The translations under genes were made by a program, and so were the position numbers. Source: Alphaproteobacteria bacterium (GTDB lineage: Bacteria; Pseudomonadota; Alphaproteobacteria; Rickettsiales; Deianiraeaceae). Taken from it: a stretch of 44,422 bases of DNA. Shown one piece after another: positions 14,849-23,494 of this stretch; the first letter of the stretch is position 1, and the number at the start of each line of letters is the position of its first letter. The notes under the pieces are model-generated. The model was given only the letters and a program-made list of their open reading frames with translations, was not told the DNA's origin and searched no databases. The stretch spans positions 1-44,422 of the forward strand of contig JANYEN010000024.1 in NCBI GenBank assembly GCA_025363115.1, read 5' to 3'.

Positions 14849-15760
14849 ATGAAAAATAAAATATTGATAGTTTTATTGCCAATATTAACAATATTAGTTG
14901 TTGCAATATATGGATATTTAAACTATATTCATACTCCTGCATACAAAATAAAAAAAAATCAAGATTTTATAAAACCAACAACATCGGAGTTATTAACTAA
15001 TTTGCAGGAATTAGAACAAAAAATGAATAATAAAAAATCTTTTATTGCATCTAGCTTAGGAGTTTCAATTGTGGATAGTAATGAAATACCTCAAAATATT
15101 AATTCAGGGGCAAGCATAGCGGACATTTATAATGAATATAATAATTTAAAAATTGAATTAGCAAATAGAGATAAAAATAACGCAATAATTAAAGCTTTAA
15201 ATAATATTGTACATGAATTTAATAAAGATCGCTCTAAGCATAATAATGTAATTGTGTTAATTGTGAAATATATAGCTTTAAACGAATTAAAAACTTTAAT
15301 TAATATGGGTTCGCCTTATGTAGATCAGATGAACTTAATTATTAGCTTTAATGATAAATCACTTTCGGATACAATTGAGCAAATAAAAAAAATTATTATA
15401 CCCAGCAATAATAAAATAACTGAAGAATATCTTAAATTAGCCGATATAATTGATTATCAAATTTACGTTGCCAAAAACAATCCATCTTTTATTGGTAAAA
15501 TGTTATTCAAAACTAAAAAATATATAGGTGTAAAAAAAGAAGGAGAAAATTATCCAGATAATAATATACGAGACCTAATAAAGCAGGCTAATTTTAAAGA
15601 AATCTATAATTTATTAAAAACTTATAAAATAAATGATTATCCAGTAAAAAATTTTTTTAATGATCTTGAAAATAAAGTATTAGCTGACGACATAATACAG
15701 CAAAAAAATGAATATATTATAGATTCTATCGTTGTCTTGACAAATTATAACCCATTATGA
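14849..15760 (+). CDS. membrane-anchored protein, possibly mitofilin (Mic60)-like
   Basis: 303 aa. Signal anchor at residues 4-26 (KILIVLLPILTILVVAIYGYL), a helical region likely to form coiled coil (ELLTNLQELEQKMNNKK and IYNEYNNLKIELANRD), and a helical C-terminal half: YIALNELKTLINMGSPYVDQM, then LFKTKKYIGVKKEGENYPDN, RDLIKQANFKEIYNLLKTY, and a final helix. The order anchor, coiled coil and 'ALxxxxxxGxPfxxxL...VRxxG...A...GD...A...L' recalls the C-terminal domain of alphaproteobacterial Mic60/COG4223. Similarity is judged by eye and weak. The stop overlaps the rimM start (ATGA), so they are coupled. Confidence 0.6.
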   Translation: MKNKILIVLLPILTILVVAIYGYLNYIHTPAYKIKKNQDFIKPTTSELLTNLQELEQKMNNKKSFIASSLGVSIVDSNEIPQNINSGASIADIYNEYNNLKIELANRDKNNAIIKALNNIVHEFNKDRSKHNNVIVLIVKYIALNELKTLINMGSPYVDQMNLIISFNDKSLSDTIEQIKKIIIPSNNKITEEYLKLADIIDYQIYVAKNNPSFIGKMLFKTKKYIGVKKEGENYPDNNIRDLIKQANFKEIYNLLKTYKINDYPVKNFFNDLENKVLADDIIQQKNEYIIDSIVVLTNYNPL

Positions 15761-16275
15761 GTTTCACTAAAGTAGCAACTATCATTTCTACTCATGGTCT
15801 TAAAGGCACAGTTAAAGTTTTTTCAGAAATTAATTCTTTTAAAAATTTGATTATAAATAACAGTATTAAAGATAAAAATAATCATATATTTGAAGTAGAA
15901 AGTTGTTCTGCTACTAATAAAAAAGATGTATATTTAATACAAATTAAAAATGTCAATTATATCGATGAAGCTAAAAAATATATTAATAATGAACTGTTTG
16001 CCGATAGTGAAAATTTTAAAAAAAGCGACGAAATTTTAGTCTTAGATTTACTAGGATTAACGGTATTTTGTATCATGGATGCACACCAAATTGAGATTGG
16101 TTTTGTCTCGGAAATATTAAATTATGGTCAAGGAAGTATGATTGAAATAACCTCTAAAACAACTAATAAAAAAATACCTTTAGTGTATCCTGCTACTTTT
16201 GATTTTATTGAAAAAATTAATTTAAAAGAAAAGTATTTGATTTTAAAAAACTATTCGTCGGATATAATTCTATAG
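15757..16275 (+). CDS. rimM: ribosome maturation factor RimM
   Basis: 172 aa, family length. N-terminal barrel signature VATIISTHGLKGTVKVFSE (residues 6-24), the central linker with KSDEILVLDLLGLTVF, and the PRC-barrel domain GFVSEILNYGQGSMIEI plus IPLVYPATFDFIEKI. RimM binds S19 and helps assemble the 30S head. It overlaps the upstream anchored-protein gene by 4 nt. It is followed by kdsB, not the usual trmD, so the rpsP-rimM-trmD cluster is broken up here. Confidence 0.92.
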   Translation: MSFTKVATIISTHGLKGTVKVFSEINSFKNLIINNSIKDKNNHIFEVESCSATNKKDVYLIQIKNVNYIDEAKKYINNELFADSENFKKSDEILVLDLLGLTVFCIMDAHQIEIGFVSEILNYGQGSMIEITSKTTNKKIPLVYPATFDFIEKINLKEKYLILKNYSSDIIL

Positions 16276-16293
16276 CTTAAGTTTATTATTAAC

Positions 16294-17043
16294 ATGGCAA
16301 CACAAAAATCGGCGATAATTATTATTCCATCACGTCTTGGGTCGGTTAGATTGCCTAATAAGCCACTTGCCGATATTAATGGAAAACCCATGATTATACA
16401 TGTGTTAAATAATGCTAAAAAAGCCGACGTAGGAAGAGTTGTGGTGGCTACAGATAGTACGGTTATTGCTAAAATAGTAGAACAAGAGGGAGGCGAAGCA
16501 ATTATGACTTCTAGCGACTTGCCATCTGGAACTGTTAGAGTAGGGCATGCGCTAAGGCAAATTAAAGAAAAATATGATTTTGTGGTGAATTTACAGGGGG
16601 ATATGCCTAATATTCAGCCTAGCGTTATAAGGTCGGTAATAGAAGGTATTATTGAAGAAGAAAAAGCTGATATAATGACAGCAGTTTATAAAGTAGATAA
16701 AAAGCATAAAGATATTGAAAAAACAAGTGTAGTTAAAGCTGTTTTGGCTAGAACCAACGAAGTAAAAAAAATATATAAAGCTTTATATTTTTCACGTAGT
16801 TTAGTCCCTTTTAATTCTGATATTTTTTATTCTCATATTGGTATATATTGCTTTAGACCAGAAGCACTTGAAAAATTTTTATTTCTACCACCTTCTGCTT
16901 TAGAAATTGCCGAAAATTTAGAGCAATTAAAAGCTTTAGAAAATGATATGTCTATTTACACTTGTATTTCGAACGATATGCCTATAAGCGTGGATGTATT
17001 GGATGATTTAGAAAATGCTCGTAAAATAATGGCTTGGTCTTAA
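16294..17043 (+). CDS. kdsB: 3-deoxy-manno-octulosonate cytidylyltransferase (CMP-KDO synthetase)
   Basis: 249 aa, usual length. The N-terminal nucleotide-binding motif IIPSRLGSVRLPNKPLADI (residues 10-28), VVATDS, TSSDLPSGTVRV and the metal site segment VVNLQGDMPNI are clear; H.GIYCFRPEALE and the C-terminal LEQLKALENDMSIY are also characteristic. It activates KDO for the lipid A inner core, showing that the cell makes LPS with KDO. It starts 18 nt after rimM. Confidence 0.95.
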   Translation: MATQKSAIIIIPSRLGSVRLPNKPLADINGKPMIIHVLNNAKKADVGRVVVATDSTVIAKIVEQEGGEAIMTSSDLPSGTVRVGHALRQIKEKYDFVVNLQGDMPNIQPSVIRSVIEGIIEEEKADIMTAVYKVDKKHKDIEKTSVVKAVLARTNEVKKIYKALYFSRSLVPFNSDIFYSHIGIYCFRPEALEKFLFLPPSALEIAENLEQLKALENDMSIYTCISNDMPISVDVLDDLENARKIMAWS

Positions 17044-17139
17044 AATTGTATAAAATTTTAGTAATATAAATACTTACTTTGAGCTAACTTTTAAAGTTTG
17101 ATAAGGAAATCAACTAAATATTTATAAATCTAGAACAAT

Positions 17140-17284
17140 TTAAACGCAACTTAAGCGACTCGCTAAATTCCTCAAATTAGTCCTTAATACTACCAGCAAT
17201 TCTCTCAATAACAACCTATTTTGCTCAATTGGATTCAAATCAAGAAAATATCAAGGAAGATATTCCAAAAAACAGTCTGTTTTT
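17140..17284 (-). mobile_element. degenerate IS630-type transposase remnant
   Basis: In the 344-nt gap after kdsB the minus strand reads YLP.YFLDLNPIEQNRLLLR, with one in-frame stop at the dot. This corresponds to the IS630 hallmark around the last catalytic Glu (YLPPYSPDLNPIE). The frame continues to a TAA at 17140-17142 as the C-terminal end. The rest of the transposase is not recognisable, and I see no terminal repeats. The remainder of the gap (17285-17387) is AT-rich with no visible feature. Confidence 0.5.
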
Positions 17285-17387
17285 TTATATGTAGTTATAA
17301 AATAATTATTATTAAAATAGTTTTAGCTACTCTATGTCTTAATAACTTATGATTAATATTTGTCAAGTATTTTTATTTATGATTGTG

Positions 17388-17975
17388 TTAAATTATATTT
17401 CTAAAAGTCAAATTTATTCTTGGCGTTATAATTTTTTTAGATTTTGGTAAACTATGCAACCAATTTGTTTGAGTATCGTTTTTCATAGCCAGCAAACTAG
17501 CATTTTGCAAAACAATCGATACTTTTTCTTGTGTTTTTTTATGTTTAAAATTAAATATTCTTTCGGCACCAAAGCTAAGAGAGGCAATAGTAGTATTTTT
17601 ACCCAATTCTTTTTCGCTATCACTATGCCAAGCCATTCCTTCATCTCCGTTGCTATATAAATTTAGCAAACAAGAATTAAAAGATATTTGTAATCTATTT
17701 TCGACTATTTTTTTAATAAATAACAGTTGTTCATTCCAAACTAAAGCAGTCTTTTTTATATTTGAATAAGTATAACAATAATTTTTATCTCCATACCACG
17801 CTACTTTTCGTTTGGTAATTATATGCCTACCCATAATTATAGCTTCATCATTTTTCCAAACTATTCTATTAAATAAGTTATCAAAATGATCATCAGCTGT
17901 TTGTTTATCAAAAATTTGACCATAATAATTTACAGTACCTCCATATGGCAGTAAATTTATATTAAATAACTCCAT
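17388..17975 (-). CDS. alkB: AlkB-type Fe(II)/2-oxoglutarate DNA or RNA demethylase
   Basis: 195 aa. The double-stranded beta-helix core is intact: LLNLYSNGDEGMAWHSDSEKEL with H117 and D119, IASLSFGAERIF, and the C-terminal H174 in NWLHSLPK followed by PRINLTFR with the Arg pair (186, 192) for 2-oxoglutarate and substrate. This is the ALKBH2/3-like short AlkB subtype that removes 1-methyladenine and 3-methylcytosine lesions. It is the last gene of a three-gene minus-strand run with an Ada-like protein, 8 nt downstream of its neighbour, so they form an alkylation-repair operon. Confidence 0.92.
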   Translation of the reverse strand: MELFNINLLPYGGTVNYYGQIFDKQTADDHFDNLFNRIVWKNDEAIIMGRHIITKRKVAWYGDKNYCYTYSNIKKTALVWNEQLLFIKKIVENRLQISFNSCLLNLYSNGDEGMAWHSDSEKELGKNTTIASLSFGAERIFNFKHKKTQEKVSIVLQNASLLAMKNDTQTNWLHSLPKSKKIITPRINLTFRNII

Positions 17976-17983
17976 CTTTATGT

Positions 17984-18700
17984 CTAACTAATTGCATCGT
18001 GAAAAATAATACCAACAACATGACGTTCTCCGCTGGTTACTTCGCTTATGCCGTGCTTCATATTTACCCGATAATAACCTTTTATGCTTTTTGCTGGTCT
18101 AAAATTAGTTGTAAATATTAACATATCGCCTTTATTAGGCTTTAAAACCATTGCTTTTGATTGTGCCCTTGATGTTGCTTCAGTTAATATAAATTCACCA
18201 CCTGTATAATCTTTTTCGGGCTCATTTAAAAATATTGCAACCTGAATGGGGAAAAATATAGCGCCATATATATCTTGATGCAACGTATTATAACCTCCTT
18301 TACCATACTTTAAAATTAGAGGAGTTGGTTTATTTTGACTATTTATACGACAAAGGTGTTGAAAATCTTCAAAAGATTCTGAAAATCTAGTTTCAATATT
18401 TAACATTTGCATCCAATTATTTGCGATATTTGAAAGATTATAATACAGATGCTCTCTGATAGTTTGCAATATCTGTGGCAAAGGATAGGAATAATATTTA
18501 TATTCACCAAGACCAAATTTATGCCTTGCCATTACAACAACTTTGCGATATATTAATGGGTTTGAATAGCAATCAATTAAGTCTTGACACTGCTTTGCAT
18601 TTATAATATTTTTGCACACTGCAAAGCCTTTATTATTCATATTTTCTATAACCAGTTGCCATCCGATAGATTTTAACTGATCTTCTATATTATTAATCAT
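17984..18700 (-). CDS. 2OG-Fe(II) oxygenase of the alkylation-repair operon
   Basis: 238 aa. Iron ligands are H141-x-D143 (NTLHQDIYG) and H216 (KHGISEV); R226 in SGERHVVGIIFHD would bind 2-oxoglutarate. The strands between (VAIFLNEPEKDYTGGEFILTE; LKPNKGDMLIFTT) fit the prolyl-hydroxylase-like group. Members of this unnamed family often sit next to ada/alkB genes in Proteobacteria; their substrate is not established to my knowledge. The start overlaps the end of the Ada-like gene by 8 nt, so translation is coupled. Confidence 0.85.
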   Translation of the reverse strand: MINNIEDQLKSIGWQLVIENMNNKGFAVCKNIINAKQCQDLIDCYSNPLIYRKVVVMARHKFGLGEYKYYSYPLPQILQTIREHLYYNLSNIANNWMQMLNIETRFSESFEDFQHLCRINSQNKPTPLILKYGKGGYNTLHQDIYGAIFFPIQVAIFLNEPEKDYTGGEFILTEATSRAQSKAMVLKPNKGDMLIFTTNFRPAKSIKGYYRVNMKHGISEVTSGERHVVGIIFHDAIS

Positions 18701-19547
18701 TTTTTTCTTTATCTAAACTATTATAAACTCCTTCCCATCCAATTATAGCAGTTTTTCTGTTTACCCCCCAACGATACTGCCCAAATTCTCCACTTGATTG
18801 AATAACTCTGTGACAAGGAATTAAAAATGCTATAGGATTATCGCCAATTGCATTACCCACTGCCCTGCACGCTTTAGAATTATTAATATTCTTAGCCACC
18901 AAACCATATGTTGACAAATTACCTGAAGGAATTTTTAGCAATGCCTCCCAAACTTTTAATTCAAAAGAAGTACCCTTAAGATGTAATTTAACTTTATTTA
19001 AATTATCAAAATTACGAATGCTAAAAATTTTAAGAGCGTTGGTTTGCAATAAATCTATTTTATTATTATATTTGGCATTAGAAAAACAACTTTTTAAATA
19101 CCCCAAAGCATCTTTTTGGTTTTTAATAAAAGATATATGGCATATTCCTTTGCTGGTTGAAGCAATTATAATCTCGCCAAAAAGTGTTTTATCGTAACTA
19201 TAGTTAATTTCTAAACCACTGCCACCATTTTTATATTCACCAGGCGTCATTGCTTCTATGCCAATAAATAAATCGTGTAACCTACTAGTGCCAGATAAGC
19301 CAACATCCAATGCTACGTCTAAAAGAGGTTTATTATTTAATAAAACTTTTTTTGCATAATCTATGCTTATATATTGTAAAAACTTTTTTGGACTTACGCC
19401 AGACCACTCAGTAAAAAGTCTTTGAAAATGAAATGAACTTAAATTAATATTTTTAGCAATTTCATCAAGACTTGGTTGATTCTTAAAATTCTGCTTTATG
19501 AATAAAATTGCTTTTTCAATACGATCAAAGTTTGTTTCTTGGTTCAT
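18693..19547 (-). CDS. ada: Ada-like AraC regulator / O6-methylguanine-DNA methyltransferase
   Basis: 284 aa. Residues about 8-105 are an AraC-type double helix-turn-helix (PSLDEIAKNINLSSFHFQRLF; PLLDVALDVGLSGTSRLHDLF), followed by a linker domain and the methyltransferase domain with LIPCHRVIQSSG, acceptor C245, and the GQYRWG.NRK ending. The N-terminal Ada zinc domain, which takes methyl groups from phosphotriesters and switches E. coli Ada to an activator, is absent. It heads the operon with a 2OG oxygenase and alkB, so it is probably their regulator, but the activation signal must differ. Confidence 0.92.
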   Translation of the reverse strand: MNQETNFDRIEKAILFIKQNFKNQPSLDEIAKNINLSSFHFQRLFTEWSGVSPKKFLQYISIDYAKKVLLNNKPLLDVALDVGLSGTSRLHDLFIGIEAMTPGEYKNGGSGLEINYSYDKTLFGEIIIASTSKGICHISFIKNQKDALGYLKSCFSNAKYNNKIDLLQTNALKIFSIRNFDNLNKVKLHLKGTSFELKVWEALLKIPSGNLSTYGLVAKNINNSKACRAVGNAIGDNPIAFLIPCHRVIQSSGEFGQYRWGVNRKTAIIGWEGVYNSLDKEKND

Positions 19548-19592
19548 TATTTAACATTTTATTTTCTGCAAAATAAATACAAAAATATAATA

Positions 19593-20609
19593 TTAAATAT
19601 CAACCCGAAACTTGCTATTTTTAAGCATATTATCAAAATCAATTAACAGCTTCCATTGACTAGCATCTGGACTAACCCAGGCTGGGGCTTGTTCGCCATA
19701 TTTTAACAAGATAGGTCCATATACCTGTTGTTTATATTCTTTTATAATCTCGTTAACATCTACATCAATTCCTTGTTGATGCAATTTATAAATTTGCAAT
19801 GCTAGCAATAAGGTTTTTGTTCTGTGTAATCCTGCGAAACAATTAGTTGCTAAGGTGCCTTCTTTGTGATATTTATCAACAATTTTAACAAGTTCTAATA
19901 AACGTTCTTTAGAAACCGAGTTATCGTCTATCCAGCCTTCAAATTTTATTTGGGTAATTAAATGTTTATGAGAAAACTTTTGTAATTCTGCCTGAATCAT
20001 TTCTAAATTATCGCTTAATTTATTAACTTTAATGTTAATTAACCTATATTGGTCGCTAAACTCTTTGTTGTGCATATTTTCTAAATAATGCAAGTCAACT
20101 CTGTTATTTGTAGTATTGCGGTAAGCAATTAATTTTTGTGGCTTATTATCTAAATGATTAGTCAGGGTAACAAAGGTAGTAATATTATATTTCCACGCTA
20201 GGTCGGCAAAAATATCAGCCCCCAAGGGTGCCTCCATTGCTATTATATTATAACTTAATCCACGCAATTTAAAAAAAGCTCCTCCAGAATATACATTTTT
20301 GCCTGCAATATTGACGCTTATAATATTTTTATTTTTATAGCCATAATAAGATCTGCCAATGGTCATGGCAATGGTATTATTTATGCCATCACCAAAAGTA
20401 TAGGCATTGTAAGACCTTAATTTTTGGTATCTTAAAAATACGCATTTTTGTTTTTGCTTATCGTCACCAGCAATAAATAAATTTGATAAAACATTCTCGC
20501 ATTCTAAAGGTATTACAACTTTGGGAACACTTTGCAAACTCAAGTTTTGAGACTTTTGACAACCCTGTAAAATCAAGATAGTTATTACTAAAATAATGCG
20601 AGAAAGCAT
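19593..20609 (-). CDS. tyrosine-phosphatase-like lipoprotein
   Basis: 338 aa from the ATG at 20609, chosen because it gives a proper signal peptide (MLSRIILVITILILQGC) with lipobox L-Q-G-C17; the frame is open 12 codons further upstream to 20645. The C-terminal part has the Cys-x5-Arg loop of protein tyrosine phosphatases, NCFAGLHRT, with a possible WPD-like loop (EGWIDD) about 30 residues before. The His that normally precedes the catalytic Cys is Asn. After the loop come helices typical of the PTP fold. It should be anchored to the envelope, facing the periplasm or surface. Substrate unknown; activity is inferred from the motif only. Confidence 0.78.
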   Translation of the reverse strand: MLSRIILVITILILQGCQKSQNLSLQSVPKVVIPLECENVLSNLFIAGDDKQKQKCVFLRYQKLRSYNAYTFGDGINNTIAMTIGRSYYGYKNKNIISVNIAGKNVYSGGAFFKLRGLSYNIIAMEAPLGADIFADLAWKYNITTFVTLTNHLDNKPQKLIAYRNTTNNRVDLHYLENMHNKEFSDQYRLINIKVNKLSDNLEMIQAELQKFSHKHLITQIKFEGWIDDNSVSKERLLELVKIVDKYHKEGTLATNCFAGLHRTKTLLLALQIYKLHQQGIDVDVNEIIKEYKQQVYGPILLKYGEQAPAWVSPDASQWKLLIDFDNMLKNSKFRVDI

Positions 20610-20653
20610 TTTATCAAAATAAAAATTTATATTATATCTAGTCAAGCATTAAA

Positions 20654-21580
20654 TTAATGTTTAGTCGGAAAATCATCTTTTGGCTTATCTGTACGTCGAA
20701 GAGCTTGGTGACCAGTACGCTGAGGAAAATTTTGCCTCCATCCCGAAGCAGTTGCCTGAGGTTCTATTGCTTTAGCCTGATCTTTATATAACTGTGTAAA
20801 ATTATTCATAAAGCCTTGAAGATATTCTGGTGTAGCAATTGATTTATAAGGAATATCTTTTAAAATTTTCATAACTCCTGCATCAATTTCAATTACGGCG
20901 TATGGAGTGCCACGCTTAGCATCTCCATTTATAACGGGATTTATTAATAAATGATTTGGATTGTCTTTGGAAGGAATTATGTCAATTTGATCAAATTTAT
21001 TACGTGGCATACAATAATTGACCAAAGAGGTACTTTTGCCAATTTGGTGCAAAACTTCTCCTTCGGAATTTTTAAAACCTTGATCTGCACGAATAGATTG
21101 CCGGATAACTGGTTGATCTATTCCACCACTTTTTACTGTTTCTACACTTTGTAAGGTACTTGCAAACTGCGCCACATTTTGCATACGTACTTCACCACCT
21201 TGACTATATACTCGTTTTTGGATATCGAATAAAGGAGCAGGTGGAGTCTGTGGTTTTATGGTTTTTTGGATTTCAAATTCTGCCAAAATAACTCCTGCAA
21301 GCTTTTCTGCATATTCAGGTCGTTTTGCTATAATTTCTTCATAATGTGCTTTGTATGAGGATAAATATTGTGTTGCTGTAGTTTCAGCTGGATTTTGTCT
21401 TACCATAAATCCAATACTACCCGCCATTGCATCTAATTCAGTATCCAATTCTTTAATATTGGAATGACCCCCTGATATCGTAGACATTGTTCTTTCCAAT
21501 ATGTTCAATATACCTGGATTACTTTCGGCTTCTTTAAATAATTTATCAACCGCAAATTGATTCTTGGATTTAGAGTTCAT
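20654..21580 (-). CDS. unrecognised protein with basic disordered C-terminus
   Basis: 308 aa, soluble, no signal peptide. A helical N-terminal half (KLFKEAESNPGILNILERTM, then LSSYKAHYEEIIAKRPEYAEKL), a Pro-rich break (TIKPQTPPAPLF), a beta-rich middle (LLINPVINGD, TPYAVIEIDAG), and a basic tail (QRTGHQALRRTDKPKDDFPTKH region). No known domain. The gene has a good promoter of its own and lies 8 nt upstream of the phosphatase-like lipoprotein gene as ORFs are drawn (44 nt to the preferred start). It resembles other lineage-specific proteins in the window that may be secreted. Confidence 0.68.
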   Translation of the reverse strand: MNSKSKNQFAVDKLFKEAESNPGILNILERTMSTISGGHSNIKELDTELDAMAGSIGFMVRQNPAETTATQYLSSYKAHYEEIIAKRPEYAEKLAGVILAEFEIQKTIKPQTPPAPLFDIQKRVYSQGGEVRMQNVAQFASTLQSVETVKSGGIDQPVIRQSIRADQGFKNSEGEVLHQIGKSTSLVNYCMPRNKFDQIDIIPSKDNPNHLLINPVINGDAKRGTPYAVIEIDAGVMKILKDIPYKSIATPEYLQGFMNNFTQLYKDQAKAIEPQATASGWRQNFPQRTGHQALRRTDKPKDDFPTKH

Positions 21581-21607
21581 ATAAATACAATGTTAAATTA
21601 ATACTTA

Positions 21608-21635
21608 ATTGTACATATTACAAACATAATGTCAA
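21608..21635 (-). promoter_or_regulatory. sigma-70 type promoter upstream of the 308-aa protein gene
   Basis: On the minus strand TTGACA lies at 21635-21630 and TACAAT at 21613-21608, with a 16-nt spacer, ending 27 nt before the ATG at 21580. Both boxes are near consensus. It is among the best promoter matches seen in the window. lepA runs divergently from the same gap. Confidence 0.6.
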
Positions 21636-21698
21636 TCATAAATAAAAATTGATTTTTAATATATGTTTTATCAACTAAACTAACTTATTAATAATTAC

Positions 21699-23489
21699 AT
21701 GACCGAGATTTCAAAAATTCGTAATTTTTCAATTATCGCTCATATAGACCATGGCAAAAGCACGTTGTCGGATAGAATTATAGAATTTTGTGGTGGGCTT
21801 GAAAGCCGACAAATGATGGCTCAGGTATTAGATTCAATGGATATTGAGCGTGAAAGAGGAATTACAATAAAATCGCAAACTGTTAGGCTAAAATATAAAG
21901 ATTATATATTTAATTTAATGGATACTCCAGGTCACGTTGATTTTGGATATGAAGTAAGCAGATGTTTGGCAGCTTGCGAAGGGGCAATTTTGTTGGTAGA
22001 TGCAACCCAGGGAGTAGAAGCTCAAACTGTTGCCAATGCTTATAAAGCAATAGATAATAACAACGAAATTTTGCCTGTAATTAATAAAATTGATTTACCA
22101 TCTTCTGATCCAGAAAAATGCAAAAAACAAATTTTAGAAGTTATTGGAATTGATGCAAAAAATGCCCTTTTTGTAAGTGGCAAAACAGGCACGGGAGTAC
22201 AAGAATTACTTGAAGAAATTGCTATGTTAATTCCAGCGCCAAAAGGAAGTAAAGATGCTCCTCCTAAAGCTTTATTGGTTGATGCGTGGTACGACTTATA
22301 TCTTGGTATTATTTTGCTTATTAGAGTTTTGGACGGTTCGTTTAAAAAAGGTGATTGGATAAAAATGATTTCTACTCAAACTAATTATCAAATTGAAAAA
22401 GTAGGTGTATTTACCCCCAAAAAAGTAGATGCCGATGAATTAACGGCTGGCGAAGTTGGTTTTATTTGTGCAAATATTAAACGAGTGGCAGATTGCAATG
22501 TAGGTGATACAATTGTATTAAAAGATGATATAAAAACTATAGCTTTGCCTGGTTTTAAAAAAATTCAACCAGTTGTTTTTTCAAGTATTTATAGCGTGGA
22601 AACAGAAGATTATCAGATATTAAAAGAGGCTCTTGGTAAATTAAGTTTAAATGACTCTAGCATTACATATGAATATGAAACTTCGTCAGCACTTGGCTTT
22701 GGATTTAGATGTGGTTTTTTAGGGGTACTGCATTTGGAGGTAATTATAGAAAGATTAGAGCGAGAATTTGACCTAGATTTAATAACAACCGCGCCAGGAG
22801 TTAGTTATGAAATAGAACTAAGAGACGGAACTTTAAAACACGTGCATAATCCCGCCGATTTTCCTGACCCTGCTAGCATAAAATTAATTAGAGAACCTAT
22901 GGCTCGCATTAGCATTCTCACGCCCGATGAATATGTGGGAGATATTATAACTCTTTGCACGGGTAAACGAGGTATACAAAAAGATTTAAATTTTAGTACG
23001 ACTGGCAATGCTGAAATTGTATACGAAGTGCCATTAGCAGAAATTATTTTTGATTTTCATGATAGGCTTAAATCAATTTCTAGAGGTTATGCAAGTTTTG
23101 AATGGGCATTAAATGGGTATGCCGAAAGTGATATTGTTAAGGTTAGTGTTTTATTAAATTCCGAAGCCGTAGAGGCACTTTCAATGATAACTCATAGAGG
23201 CAAATCAGAACAACGTAGCCGAGCATTATGCTTAAAACTTAAAGAATTAATTCCGCAACAAATGTTTGTAGTGCCTATTCAAGCTGCTATTGGAGGCAAA
23301 ATTATTGCCAGAGAAACTATTTCTGCTTTGCGTAAAGATGTAACCGCCAAATGTTATGGGGGAGATATAAGCCGCAAACGCAAGCTTTTAGATAAACAAA
23401 AACGGGGTAAAAAACGAATGAAAATGATGGGTTCGGTCGAAATTCCGCAAAAAGCTTTTTTAGCTGTGCTTAAAATTGATGATAATTAG
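21699..23489 (+). CDS. lepA: translation elongation factor 4 (back-translocase)
   Basis: 596 aa, full length. GTPase motifs: [10 protein letters not shown] (G1), the RGITIKSQT switch, DTPGHVDFG (G3), [10 protein letters not shown] (G4) and SGKTGTGV (G5). The LepA-specific C-terminal domain ends in the basic block [20 protein letters not shown] and GKKRMKMMG. LepA remodels stalled or misassembled ribosomes. Monocistronic in appearance, followed by a hypothetical gene 5 nt later. Confidence 0.98.
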   Translation: MTEISKIRNFSIIAHIDHGKSTLSDRIIEFCGGLESRQMMAQVLDSMDIERERGITIKSQTVRLKYKDYIFNLMDTPGHVDFGYEVSRCLAACEGAILLVDATQGVEAQTVANAYKAIDNNNEILPVINKIDLPSSDPEKCKKQILEVIGIDAKNALFVSGKTGTGVQELLEEIAMLIPAPKGSKDAPPKALLVDAWYDLYLGIILLIRVLDGSFKKGDWIKMISTQTNYQIEKVGVFTPKKVDADELTAGEVGFICANIKRVADCNVGDTIVLKDDIKTIALPGFKKIQPVVFSSIYSVETEDYQILKEALGKLSLNDSSITYEYETSSALGFGFRCGFLGVLHLEVIIERLEREFDLDLITTAPGVSYEIELRDGTLKHVHNPADFPDPASIKLIREPMARISILTPDEYVGDIITLCTGKRGIQKDLNFSTTGNAEIVYEVPLAEIIFDFHDRLKSISRGYASFEWALNGYAESDIVKVSVLLNSEAVEALSMITHRGKSEQRSRALCLKLKELIPQQMFVVPIQAAIGGKIIARETISALRKDVTAKCYGGDISRKRKLLDKQKRGKKRMKMMGSVEIPQKAFLAVLKIDDN

Positions 23490-23494
23490 TTGTT

